From NCBI GenBank assembly GCA_030141605.1, contig JAQGDQ010000354.1, positions 62,001 through 126,000 on the forward strand: a stretch of DNA of 64,000 bases. Direction: 5' to 3'. Both the position numbers and the translations under genes were made by a program. Positions 54,601-63,662 of this stretch are shown one piece after another (positions within the stretch are counted from its first letter, which is position 1; each line of letters starts with the position of its first letter). This DNA comes from Tubiluchus corallicola (Eukaryota; Priapulida; Priapulimorpha; Priapulimorphida; Tubiluchidae). The notes under the pieces are model-generated. The model saw only the letters and a program-made list of their open reading frames with translations. It searched no databases and had not been told where the DNA came from.

Positions 54601-54904
54601 TATTTAATTCTAATAGATGCCAGCGATCTCCACAACAACATTATTGCTTGATGTTGTCGTAATAAAAAATAACAAGGTTTGACTGTACATGCGATTTCTT
54701 CTGTACAGAAATCATTTTTATTTGGCAGAAAACTTGATCTTTCCTAAACAGACCAGCACTCCATTCACTGGGATAAATCATTCGGAGGTTGGTCGACATT
54801 TCTGCGAATATGATCACGAGAGAGGATGTTATGTTGGCAATGCAGAGAAGCAGCGAGAGTATCCCGAAGATTTGTCAGCAGCTGAGGAGATTATGAGGAA
54901 GTAA
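36696..54904 (+). CDS. FBXO21: F-box only protein 21 (12 exons)
   Basis: FBXO21 is the substrate receptor of an SCF (SKP1-CUL1) ubiquitin ligase. Exons: 36696-36892, 37504-37758, 38827-38966, 40582-40743, 43444-43574, 46326-46465, 48226-48364, 49364-49543, 50161-50283, 51692-51762, 52891-53048, 54709-54904 (stop TAA). They total 1892 bases, one short of 631 codons; human FBXO21 is about 628 residues. Residues 15-60 are the F-box (LYLLPNEVLTIIF). About 255-390 is the SirB1/transglutaminase-like region (NYVLYEQHQFKGN, GIPITLCILYASIA, PINFPAHFLLRW). About 490-620 is the YccV/HspQ-like domain (KHSEVKYAVGLVMQHKR, CVIYGWDP, QPFYNVLADDGSNRYAAQ, YPEDL). Junction phases agree except into the last exon, where one base is missing. 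Identity is very secure; whether the last exon is translated in frame is open. Confidence 0.94.
38477..38519 (+). mobile_element. LINE-type 3'-end hairpin, copy 2
   Basis: AGGATGG pairs perfectly with CCATCCT around an inner TTGACC/GGTC stem. It is followed by aaataaatgcacg and a tail of ttgaattgaattgaat. Stem positions differ from the copy at 45791 in a paired manner. It lies in an FBXO21 intron. Confidence 0.65.
39115..39790 (-). mobile_element. Dispersed element, inverted partner of 48690-49340
   Basis: The reverse complement of this stretch matches 48690-49340 over several blocks (ctagccagaaaagtgggta, ttttcttgataatttgatgc, gataatccacgttgaagttg with small changes). The family is unknown. 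The pair lies in two introns of FBXO21 in opposite orientation. Confidence 0.65.
39905..40330 (-). mobile_element. Putative LINE 3' fragment
   Basis: A minus-strand frame of 96 residues (LRFIVCPLGDIF..., HRKCAYSLHVRLNKSENFICKN) is followed by an AT-rich tail ending in gaaataaaa and atcgaaaaatcaaatcaaa. The tail is like that at 4835-4920. The protein piece resembles no domain I can name with certainty. Confidence 0.4.
41509..41955. mobile_element. Tc1/mariner-type MITE, copy 1 (intact)
   Basis: 447 bp with ends CACTCATATCTCATTTTGCC and (other strand) CACTCATGTCTCGGTTTGCT. It is bounded on both sides by TA, the target of this superfamily. Subterminal gggagacgtcggtccgaatt is shared with the copies at 51208, 54933 and 3655. 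Non-coding. Confidence 0.8.
42170..42690 (-). mobile_element. pogo/Tigger-related fragment, inverted copy of 25213-25640
   Basis: On the minus strand it follows 25213-25640, including aacttttt-gtg(c)taatgacatttgt and gccggaatgggcatt. Termini were not found. The small minus-strand frame here is shared with that copy only as a decayed remnant. Confidence 0.5.
44270..45060. mobile_element. Composite of dispersed repeats
   Basis: Begins with ggttgatccagaaaaaaacg. The block 44505-44575 (cacacccggccgggaatttt) matches the opposite strand at 20395-20450. The block 44690-45050 is related to 50750-51150 (gaaaatgtacccaggagt, ggggtcataaattaaa). Element types are unknown. Confidence 0.4.
45791..46305 (+). 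mobile_element. LINE-type 3' end with perfect hairpin and (TTGAA)n tail
   Basis: GGGGTGGC pairs perfectly with GCCACCCC (45791-45830), with an inner GACC/GGTC stem. A tail of gaataaacctttgaattgaa repeats ends at about 46305, just before FBXO21 exon 6 (46326). The ~450 bases between hairpin and tail may be 3' UTR or a separate insertion. Confidence 0.55.
46527..46630. mobile_element. Tc1/mariner-type MITE internal fragment
   Basis: acagtaggcgccgtatagac and gtgtataaaaactgctgg correspond to internal parts of the MITEs at 41509 and 54933. No termini. Confidence 0.5.
47064..48268 (+). repeat. 65-bp minisatellite carrying the splice acceptor and start of FBXO21 exon 7, about 19 units
   Basis: Each 65-bp unit is intron end (gtttacttttcacttgcag) plus the first 44-46 bases of exon 7 (encoding LTDGQEYTYIDAFRK). 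The last unit runs into the real exon (acceptor at 48224-48225, exon from 48226). The first unit lacks the acceptor part. So about 18 near-identical 3' splice sites precede the exon. Outer units carry gggcagg...atacgtac and inner ones ggacagg...atacatac, suggesting growth from the middle. Every unit also contains cgtaaagt, a possible 5' splice site. Confidence 0.93.
48690..49340 (+). mobile_element. Dispersed element, inverted partner of 39115-39790
   Basis: See the partner. The right end of this copy reaches to within about 25 bases of the acceptor of FBXO21 exon 8 (49364), so it supplies most of the upstream splice-site context. Confidence 0.65.
49605..49730 (-). mobile_element. LINE-type 3' end, degenerate hairpin with (ATT)n tail
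   Basis: On the minus strand, gggcaggagactagatgatc then ctatggtccttccctggcc follows the hairpin family (compare tagatgacctatggtctttc at 2824). It ends in att-type repeats at 49612-49640. Stem pairing is weaker than in the other copies. Confidence 0.5.
50395..51150 (+). mobile_element. Dispersed repeat shared with 11690 and 44690
   Basis: Contains gtgcacagaaatcacaactg, cattttaataataaagaatg and gtgaaaatctacccaagtgt blocks seen in variant form at 11690-11905 and 44690-45050. A short internal duplication of gtagaaattgcagaaattg-like sequence is present. Class unknown. Confidence 0.45.
51208..51612. mobile_element. Tc1/mariner-type MITE, copy 2
   Basis: 405 bp, opposite orientation to copy 1. Ends are CACTCATATCTCGGTTTACG and (other strand) CACTCATATATCGGCTTGTC. 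TA follows the right end; the left flank is changed. It ends about 80 bases before FBXO21 exon 10. Confidence 0.75.
51905..52260 (+). repeat. ~111-bp tandem repeat, three units
   Basis: The unit begins gactagagagcaaaacctgc and continues through tctctattcactgtgagatg to gagagtaactctc. Three copies with a few substitutions. A related single piece (aactagagagcaaaatgtgg) flanks hAT-like copy C at 12079. Confidence 0.8.
52325..52474 (-). mobile_element. LINE-type 3'-end hairpin with (ACTT)n tail
   Basis: On the minus strand GGGGTGG pairs with CCACCCC (52474 to 52434). An AT-rich stretch then leads to caaataaattttttac and acttactt repeats. It belongs to the same family as 45791. Confidence 0.6.
53840..53990. 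mobile_element. pogo/Tigger-like terminus
   Basis: On the minus strand it reads CAGTGTTCCCTCACTTATCG then cgggtgttctgttccaggcc, preceded by TA. This is the usual look of Tigger/pogo ends. The other end was not found. Confidence 0.55.
54228..54637 (-). mobile_element. Solo LTR, copy 2
   Basis: On the minus strand it starts TGTTGTGGAGATCGCTGG, has a TATA-type caccctatataaggcg, then ttcgcttaataaactag (AATAAA signal) and ends ACCACAACA. The 26-bp end segment (tgttgtggtatatat...) is present twice, so the low-coordinate border is either 54228 or 54254. No coding internal part. It lies about 70 bases before FBXO21 exon 12. Confidence 0.7.
54709..54904 (+). CDS. FBXO21: FBXO21 last exon, frame offset by one base
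   Basis: After acceptor ctgtacag the exon reads aaatcattttt. The conserved frame (NHFYLAENLIF..., VGRHFCEYDHERGCYVGNA, REYPEDLSAAEEI) requires one leading base from this exon, but exon 11 ends with one base of an open codon (CAG G). The direct join would stop after ten codons. One more A in the aaa run would give Gln-Glu-Asn-His, matching the Gln-Glu-Asn of vertebrate FBXO21. Assembly error, real frameshift or a missed microexon are possible. Confidence 0.85.
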
Positions 54905-54932
54905 CATTTTTTTACTAATCTAAAATCTTTTC

Positions 54933-56122
54933 CACTCGTATCTTGGTTTGCTGGACAAAAGCAGGGAGACGTCGGTCCGAATTTGCTGATTGTCCGTATT
55001 TACCAATACTAAGCAAATACAATAGCAGGGATGAGAATTTCGTGAATTTTACGTAAAAACAATCATGTTAAGTGCCATTTTGTTTGTAAGCAGGATTGTT
55101 AAATAACGGCATAATAAGTTAGGTATATTACTTTGTTTTTAAAATTCATTAAAAGCCTTTGCATTGCATACCAAGCTGATCATTCGTACTTCTGTACTAG
55201 TAACACTAGATGTGTCAGTTAATAGCAGGGATGAGAATTTTCCGCGGATACGCGGAATTCCGAGTTTTTGGAAGACCAGTTGTGCCATTTTTGTAAATCT
55301 CGTAAATTCATTGAGAAAACTTTTACGGACCCAGTACATTATTTCACAAGCTGACCGCTAGATGGCAGGCCGTCACTTTGTTTACATCACGTACATCAGT
55401 GTAACCACGTGTATATCTCTATGTATAAAAATATAGAATCAATTGTGCAGAGTTATTTGAGTCAATTGCAGACAGTTTTTATATACTTTTGCATAGGAGC
55501 GGCCATTATTTAGGCATTTTTGAGACAATTAGATATCATGTATACTTGATAGTTGGGTATTTTAAATTATGCATGAAACAAGGTAATTGATATTTTAAGT
55601 CCACTTAGAGGCTCTCTATGGTCACAAAATTGCAATTTGTTGCTGGTTCCAAGGGGGCTCCCAACCCCATTGGTGGCCTAGGTGGCCCCAAAACCCCCGG
55701 CCTGTTTCAGTGTTTTTTGCAATTTGTCATTCTCATCCCTGCAGTAGGCGCCGTGTATTAGATTCATGGTAATGTAGAATCAATCACCTAACACTAACAG
55801 TCTCAAAAACGTCTAATACGGGTCGCTCCTATGCAAGAGTATATAAAAACTGTTGGCAGTTGACTCAAACAGCTCATAAAACATAATTGACTCTATGTTT
55901 TTCTGCATGCTGATTAAACACTTAAACACGTCTGAGCTATACACATCTCGTTACAAGCTGCTTAGTTACGCTGATGTAAACAAAGTGACTGCCCGCCAAC
56001 TAGCGGTCAACTCACGAAACAACAGACTGTATCTGTAGTATACGTGACTTTTATCGGTCCAGATTTTGACCGATTCTTCCGATATCCATAGAAGCGAAGT
56101 CCAGCAAACCGAGCTACAAATG
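54933..56122. mobile_element. Tc1/mariner-type MITE, copy 3, split by a nested element
   Basis: Outer ends CACTCGTATCTTGGTTTGCT and (other strand) CATTTGTAGCTCGGTTTGCT, with TA on the right. The MITE is interrupted after aatacaatag and resumes at cagtaggcgccgtg. In the intact copy (41509) these parts are adjacent. Confidence 0.75.
55026..55741. mobile_element. CAGGGATGAGAAT element nested in a MITE
   Basis: Ends CAGGGATGAGAAT and ATTCTCATCCCTG are perfect 13-bp inverted repeats. The flanks caatag and cagtag suggest a short imperfect target duplication. A second left-type end occurs inside at 55227. The stretch 55335-55530 is itself a mariner-type MITE fragment, giving three levels of nesting. 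Confidence 0.7.
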
Positions 56123-57129
56123 TACTAATGCTTTTGCACGTTCTACTGAGCGTTAGAACTTAGTGTTACATTATACATAATTCTACTCCTTGTATAGAAC
56201 TATGCATAAATACTGACAATATCAAAGTTTTTTATCATAATAGGTCATATTTTGCATTGTATTTTACTGTTTTATTGTTGATTAGTTCTTTACCATTAAG
56301 TATAAAGAGTGAACACAAATTATATTTTATTTTAGATTTTTGAAAATCAAACGTTTCTAATTTGTGCAGATAAATCAGTGTTACAAACTGAATTATTGTT
56401 TGCCTAGTTTGTGTTGTTGTTGTTGTAGTTTGTTCAGTAAGACCTTTCTTATTATTGTAAGAGGCTTTAAATTTTATCTTTTATAAGTTTTTAGTGATTT
56501 TATATCAGAAGAATACAGTTATGTAGTATTTAACTCTCATTCCTTCTTGTTTTTTCCATTTCATTATTTTCTCTTTCGACTTTTTATTCAGTTTGCAGCT
56601 ACCTAGATTAACTAAACAAAATTTACCCATTATCAAAATGTCAAACTTGAATGTAATATCAAACGAACAAAGTAAAAACACAAAACAAACTTTCCTCAGT
56701 ATTGTAGCTTCGTTAGTCATAATAACGCTTTCCTACTTTTTATAACATTGCCAGCATTTGTTCCATCATTGTAAGCAGTTCATCGCGTTTGTGAAATTTA
56801 GTTCTGTAGGACAACACATTAAACCAGCAGAAGTGTCTGGGACTCATCCACGTGTCTACACCCCTGCTTCAATGTGACAAACAACCAGCCAGATCAAACT
56901 ACATAGAAACAATTTTCTTGACAACCACTCATCCAATTACTAAGTGGGCTTGGTGTTACTTAACTTGTCACTAATCACACACTGTGTCAGTTCATCTATT
57001 GTCTTTGACTTGACACATGAAAATTGATATTTTATGGGTCTGTGTTGTTTTGATGCATACTACATTTAAGAATTGAATGCTCTAGTATAAGTTCTGTAGT
57101 GTGTAATAATTTTTGCAAAATGTAATATT
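56123..57129. other. Intergenic between FBXO21 and tektin
   Basis: AT-rich. The stretch 56930-57000 (catccaattactaagtgggc, ttacttaacttgtcactaat) resembles a strongly decayed 5S-derived SINE head on the minus strand. Nothing else recognised. Confidence 0.4.
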
Positions 57130-57800
57130 TTGCTCTCACATTATCTCATACATGGTCTCACATTATCTCACAAATGGTCGCACATTTTCTCACACGTGAT
57201 TTCACATTATCTCACAAATGGTCTCACTTTATTTCACACGTGGTCTCACATTATCTCACAAATGGTCTCAAATTATCTCACACGTGGTCACATTATCTCA
57301 CACGTGGTCTCACATTATCTTACACGTGGTCTCACATTATCTCACACATGGCCTCACATTATCTCACTCGCGATCTCGCACTATCTTACACGTGGTCTCA
57401 CTTTATCTTACACGTGGTCTCTCATTATCTCACGAATGGTCTCACATTATCTCACACGTGGTCTCACATTATCTCACACGTGGTCTGACATTATCTTACA
57501 CGTGGTCTCTCATTATCTCACGAATGGTCTCACATCTCACATGTGGTCTCACATTATCTCACACATGGTCTCACATTATCTCACACGTGGTCTCACATTA
57601 TCTCACACATTGTCTGACATTATCTTACACGTGGTCTCTCATTATCTCACGAATGGTCTCACATCTCATGTGGTCTCACACGTGGTCTCACATTATCTCA
57701 CACATGGTCTCACATTATCTCACACGTGGTCTCACATTATCTCACACGTGGTCTGACATTATCTTACACGTGGTCTCTCATTATCTCACGAATGGTCTTA
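57130..57800. repeat. 22-bp minisatellite, about 30 units
   Basis: The unit is close to tctcacattatctcacacgt plus gg, with variants (cttacacgtgg, cacgaatgg). Because 22 is not a multiple of 3, a frame through it cycles through all three readings of the unit; the lack of stops leaves frames up to 208 codons that are not genes. Confidence 0.9.
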
Positions 57801-58268
57801 CATTCCAAGTTTTTCAATGATCAATCAGCTTTGAAAATTGTCACTTACTAAATCAATTTGTACACTTCCTGAAGATAGATCAAATACTTTGACCAAAGAA
57901 TTTACTCAGTCAATGCTTTTGACGTTAAAAAGCACAGAAATTTTTTCAATTGTGAGACTGTGAGACAACCTTTTTTATTGCGTCCAACTCAATGTAACAA
58001 CATGTAAAAATTCATGTACACTTTGTAAGTGCAAAAATCGCACAAAGTCAGTTGTTACAGCCACACGAAAATAGCTTACTGTAATTTGCTAGTGTAACTA
58101 AAATTATGTTTTATTATTTCTAAAGACATTATTCTGTATAATACGTGTAGATTAATAAGTGTAATTAATTACTAGAATAGCAGTCACAACAAACATATTA
58201 CACAAACCCGTAATAACGATACAAATGCTCAACACTCTATAACACAAGCTAATATAAGAAGCCTCTGT

Positions 58269-58274
58269 TTTATT
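58269..58274 (-). terminator. Likely tektin polyadenylation signal
   Basis: Minus-strand AATAAA about 84 bases past the tektin stop codon. Confidence 0.5.
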
Positions 58275-58357
58275 AAGAAGCCTGTCTGTGCTTATGATTA
58301 ACATTAAAACAGTGACATTGTTACATCATAAAGTGAGTGAGCTACATGAGAAGTACT

Positions 58358-61300
58358 TTAGTAGTTTTGTATATTAATGCCAGCTCTTAGTTTCATGCAC
58401 TGCACCTCGTCAATGTAAATCGTGTTGGCTTTGACTTGAATGTCTCGTTCAAGGTTGAGTATGGTTGATTGAAGCTTTTTCAGTGTTGCTAACGCTTCTT
58501 CTCGTTTCTCAATCAATCTGTAAAAAACAACATGGTCAATCCTTCAGGACCGCACAACAACATGAGGACACACTGGTCAATCCTTCAGGACTGCACAACA
58601 ACATGTGGACACACTGGTTAATCCTTCAGGACTGCACAACAACATGTGGACACACTGGTTAATCCTTCAGGACTGCACAACAACATGAGGACACACTGGT
58701 TAATCCTTCAGGACCGCACAACAACATGAGGACACACTGGTTAATCCTTCAGGACCTCACAACAACATGAGGACATGCTGGTCAATCCTTCAGGACTGCA
58801 CAACAACATGAGGACACACTGGTTAATCCTTCAGGACTGCACGACAACATGTGGACACACTGGTTAATCCTTCAGGACCGCACAACAACATGAGGACACA
58901 CTGGTTAATCCTTCAGGACCGCACAACAACATGAGGACATGCTGGTCAATCCTTCAGGACTGCACAACAACATGAGGACACACTGGTTAATCCTTCAGGA
59001 CTGCACGACAACATGTGGACACACTGGTTAATCCTTCAGGACCGCACGACAACATGAGGACACACTGGTCAATCCTTCAGGACCGCACAACAACATGAGG
59101 ACACACTGGTCAATCCTTCAGGACTGCACAACAACATGAGGACACACTGGTTAATCCTTCAGGACCGCACAACAACATGAGGACTCACTGGTTAATCCTT
59201 CAGGACCGCACAACAACATGAGGACACACTGGTTAATCCTTCAGGACCGCACAACAACATGAGGACACACTGGTCAATCCTTCAGGACCGCACAACAACA
59301 TGAGGACACACTGGTTAATCCTTCAGGACCGCACAACAACATGAGGACACACTGGTTAATCCTTCAGGACCGCACAACAACATGAGGACACACTGGTCAA
59401 TCCTTCAGGACCGCACAACAACATGAGGACACACTGGTCAATCCTTCAGGACCACACAACAACATGAGGACACACTGGTTAATCCTTCAGGACTGCACAA
59501 CAACATGAGGACACACTGGTTAATCCTTCAGGACTGCACAACAACATGAGGACACACTGGTCAATCCTTCAGGACCGCACAACAACATGAGGACACACTG
59601 GTTAATCCTTCAGGACCGCACAACAACATGAGGACACACTGGTCAATCCTTCAGGACTGCACAACAACATGAGGACTCACTGGTCAATCCTTCAGGACCG
59701 CACAACAACATGAGGACACACTGGTCAATCCTTCAGGACTGCACAACAACATGAGGACACACTGGTCAATCCTTCAGGACTGCACAACAACATGAGGACA
59801 CACTGGTCAATCCTTCAGGACTGCACAACAACATGAGGACACGCTGGTCAATCCTTCAGGACCGCACAACAGCATGAGGACACACTGGTCAATCCTTCAG
59901 GACCGCACTATCCAAAATAGGTCTCTTACCTGAAAAACATGCCCTATTCAGGTAACTCAAATTAGTATATAGAGTAGCTTAGTCTGGTGTACACTTGCAT
60001 GATCGTACACACTATTTTGTAGATCGCCTGCTTGCTACAGCCCAAGCTGTGCACTGTTCTGCTGCTGTTCCAGGAATAATCAACCGATCAACCAAGAACA
60101 ATTTAAGGTCGACTCATTTTTTAACAAGAATGTCTCCTTTATTTAAAAATAGAGTAGACTTGAGGCCAAAGTGTGTCAGAGTGTCGTGTCTGGATAGTTG
60201 AAATTTTCTATATTAGCAGATTTCACACAAGTTATGCTGTACCTTGTTACAAAGCAAAAACTGCAGTTACTAAAAGCTTTTTTAAAATTTTCTCGTCATA
60301 AATTGATTTTTAATTTGTCTAAGGTAAGCAGATGCGTTTCATATATAATTTTGCATGAAAATCCATTTTGTGAGGAGTAGAAACCTACAAAAAATATCAA
60401 ATATAACGTAATCGCTGCTTAGTGAGAGCAGTTTTTCATGAACACATGCAAATTGCAGCAAATGCTTACGGTCCTGAAGGAGTTAAAAATAACCAAAGAT
60501 TCATAATAATACATTAAATCAATTACATACAGATACTACTGAATTCATTTATTTTCACATTTTTAAGACTTCTGTTTTTCTTTAAACAAAATCGACTAGA
60601 TTTTCTTATCTGAATGTATATCTACAAAAAACAGAAAATAAGAAATTTGTTTTGTGAGCTCTGTTGAGCAATTAAGCTGTGACTTGTAGATTGCTAAACA
60701 AACACCTTTTTTTCTGTATTGCACTGATTTAATCGTTTTTTGCAAATATCAGACATTTATCTAATAATCGGCCGACTAGAGAAATAAAAATCATTAAACG
60801 TTTTTCTAGCTTGGATTACAATGGTAAACCCATGTAATGTTTATTGGGGAGTGACATGGAATGGCAGCAGAGGAAATCTTTGCATTTACACGCACAACGC
60901 CTCATAAAAATGAGTTAATGTTCTTGACTGACATTCAATTTAATCAAGTTTCTATACTGAAATTAACAATTTATTTACATATTGCACAAACTCAAACATA
61001 AAAGACAGTGGGAAGAAAATGTAATTTTAAGATATATCCCAAAGAAAAATATCTCTATACAAGTTGTACATTTTTGTGTATGGACATTCATATGCTGAGG
61101 TTTGAGTGGTAGCCCCTCCACTCTTAGCAACCATGCTTTGAGAGACTCTGTGCCCATGGTGGGCCGCCCCCTTGTGCCAAATGGTATTACGAGATATTTG
61201 TACATCTCAGCGACTCCCAGCATCGGGACAGGAGTCTGGCTGATGTTCCACGTGGGATCTACAATCACTTTCGTAGCCTTTCGTCGGTATGCCTTGACTA

Positions 61301-63662
61301 GTCGCATGACTTTGCACTTTTTTGCGTTAAGTGCCATGCCCCTTTTTGGGAAGAGGCCTTGTCCATGCCATGCTTGGTGTTCGAGATCAAGACTAAGTCG
61401 TCGGCAAAACCAACTATGGCCACTTGTGTATGGACAACTGTGTGTCGGCACAGTTGCAGTAGTGCTAACGAAATTACAACTAATCACATTAAATAAACAT
61501 TCTTAATCCAATCATTATTTTTGGAACACAAATCGAAACTGGGAGCCTGTGATAGGAAAATTTCATTTGAACACGATATCGGTTCAAGGTGATTATATCT
61601 GCAACTCTTTCCAATTTCCCCAATTTTTTGCCCCACTTTCATCATTTTCCCTGACTTTTTGTCAAATTATTTTTTTCCCTGACTTTTTCACGACTTTCCT
61701 GCATAGCCTGTATTTTCAAGGATTTTCCCTGACCGTGGCAACTTGTTTAGACAGCGTTACTGCTAATGCAAACTCTGTATGCAATAACGTAAGTCATATA
61801 AAATTAAGACAAATTTCTTTAGTATTATTTATGAAGAGCGTTTTCTTGCGCTTCAAAGACACCTAGTTCCGGCATTTTCTGGATGCATTTTTAAGAATTT
61901 TCCTAATAAAAGTTTAAACACACATTTGTCCATTGTCCGACAGATACGACACTCGTGTAATGTGAAACATGTACTAACTGTAGGTGCTTTATAGGTATTT
62001 TAAAGATACAATGTACTAAAATATTTTTGATAAGAAAACCACAATTGCGTTGGAACAGAAGTGACCAAATTTCCCAAATACTTACGCTAGCATCGATAAC
62101 TGCAGTTGCTTTTGTTCGGCTATCAGTTTTGCCTCAACAAGATCATGACAGAGTTCAACGTTCGGCCGGAAAGTTCGTTTGGCTGACCGTGTCTCGGCTA
62201 AACGTAGCGGTCCTTCTTTGTCTTCTATAGCCTTTTCTAATTTGCCAATGCTGAACTCAATGTCACTAAGTCGAGCTTTTGCCTTCAAAATGATATGTTA
62301 CATATAAATATTAAGAGTCAAGAGGAAATTTGCTGCTTTAATTCAGTTGAGAACAATATTCCAGATTTTTCAGGAAACTGAAAATTTATGAAGTTGGCAA
62401 GTAGACAATGGCTTCTTTCCTTGAATGGTATAGTTACTAATAGCACACATCTTAGCTCTATTATTAATTTAAAGTATACAATATTTACTATAGTCAAAAC
62501 TATAAGAGATGAGATTAGTTTGCAGGAGACTAATTTTTAAACTGTAGGGTAGCTCATAATTTTTTGCTGGTGAGTAATACCAAAGCAACAGACATTGTGG
62601 TGGGTGAAACCACCCGCTAGCATTCCCCCATCCATTCACTAACCAGGCTAGCATTGCTTAAATTCTGTCATTAAACGTACACTGTAACCACTTGACCTGC
62701 CATATGTCCTGATGACTGGTAATCAAGCTTACCTGACTTAGATGATCCTCTAGTTTACTCTTTGCATCCTTGGTTTCATCAATCCGCTGCCGGAATGCTG
62801 TGTTCACTGACTCACTCTGATTAAGCATATCTGATGCTGAGCAGAACCAGAATCACGTTATTTCGCACACATGAACAGTAACAGTACTACATCAAGATAC
62901 AGCAAAATACCAAATGCAAGGCCAACATACGACCATACAGTCCTGTACATGTTGCCAATAGAGAAGAAGCAAACTTATTTACAAAATTACCGTGACACCA
63001 ATTGGTCAGAATGGACAATTTGGATTAACGTGCGCACAGCAGTAGCATCAGTTATCGGGTTTATGAGATTTTTAAATCGAATCTTAGAAAAACTTGGCTA
63101 ACTATATTTCGTACATAGAATGTAATTAGTTAACAAGTTTACGCCATTCACTTTGGGCTAGGAGGTATACACAGAACTACCACCTCTCAAACATAGGCAT
63201 GTGTCACACACACAAGTTTCGGTTCTCACACATTCTGCAACTTCACATGCACATTTCCAATTCACATGGCTTCATTTGCCATCAGTACCAACACAATTAG
63301 CAATACAACTCTCCATAGTAAAAAAACTTTCATGAGTCTCACAATGCAGTAAAAAGTATTGCAATTATTGAAAATTCAGCACTTGCACGCTGGGGCATAA
63401 TTTGCCCCCTCCCCAACCCAGATCTCTGCAAGTAACGAGATGATCCCTGAGCTTTCTACCTATCACACTCATTTTTACATCGAATGGTTTTCAGGTCTGT
63501 ATACAATTGTAACTAACTTAGCAAAGAGGTTAGAATTAGATACCCGTCTGTCTCAGGATGCTGTCGACAAGAAGCCGTAGGTTCAAAGCACTGTTGTTCT
63601 GTTTTTCAGCTTTTGCAACATTTATTTTACTCAGCTCTTCCCAAGTTAATGGATCTGTGGCC
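58358..63662 (-). CDS. Tektin, C-terminal half (4 exons)
   Basis: Tektins are coiled-coil filament proteins inside the doublet microtubules of cilia and flagella. Exons, high to low: 63662-63544, 62830-62733, 62282-62086, 58517-58358 (stop TAA). Phases agree throughout and give 190 residues. The chain reads TDPLTWEELSKINVAKAEKQ, then DSILRQTDMLNQSESVNTAF, QRIDETKDAKSKLEDHL, KLEKAIEDKEGPLRLAETR, RPNVELCHD and ERDIQVKANTIYIDEVQCM. RPNVELCHD is the tektin signature nonapeptide (usually RPNVELCRD), here with His for Arg. The family is about 400-450 residues, so the N-terminal half lies beyond 64000. Which tektin subtype (1-5) cannot be decided from this part. The third intron is 3.6 kb, with a 41-bp minisatellite directly before the last exon. 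Confidence 0.92.
58527..59908. repeat. 41-bp minisatellite, about 33 units, beside a tektin splice acceptor
   Basis: The unit is caacatgaggacacactggt followed by taatccttcaggaccgcac and aa. The array begins about 10 bases from the tektin acceptor at 58518. It merges at its other edge into the terminus of the MITE at 59888, whose end (ccttcaggaccg) is part of every unit. Single-base variants (tcaa/ttaa, accg/actg) are scattered. Confidence 0.92.
59888..60492. mobile_element. MITE with TTTAACTCCTTCAGGACCG termini, copy 2
   Basis: The right end is acggtcctgaaggagttaaa; the left end is ccttcaggaccgcac at the edge of the minisatellite. The interior is the reverse complement of 27200-27686, for example cttagtgagagcagtttttc. 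It lies inside a tektin intron. Confidence 0.7.
61049..61487 (-). mobile_element. R2-like LINE reverse transcriptase fragment
   Basis: On the minus strand, frames around 61410-61380 encode VGFADDLVLIS (the RT active-site box), then in the next frame GMALNAKKCKVMRLVK, TPVPMLGVAEMYKYLVIPFGTRG and ESLKAWLLRVEGLPLKPQ. This is the thumb-side region familiar from R2-type and related non-LTR retrotransposons. A frameshift separates the parts, so it is dead. It sits in a tektin intron. Confidence 0.72.
62575..62705 (-). mobile_element. Decayed 5S-derived SINE head
   Basis: ccccatccattcactaacca then ggctagcattgcttaaattc and tgtcattaaac follow the minus-strand 5S head of the SINEs at 3530-3632 and 7068-7176, with many substitutions. 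It lies in a tektin intron. Confidence 0.5.
63170..63300 (+). repeat. Single-copy relative of the 21.1-kb tandem repeat
   Basis: tcacacacacaagtttcggt, tggcttcatttgccatcagt and accaacacaattag parallel 21270-21480. In a tektin intron; no function suggested. Confidence 0.45.

Noticed and set aside
57130-57820. 200-codon Leu/Ser/His-rich frames
   Set aside because: They are readings of a 22-bp minisatellite, present in overlapping frames, with no homology.
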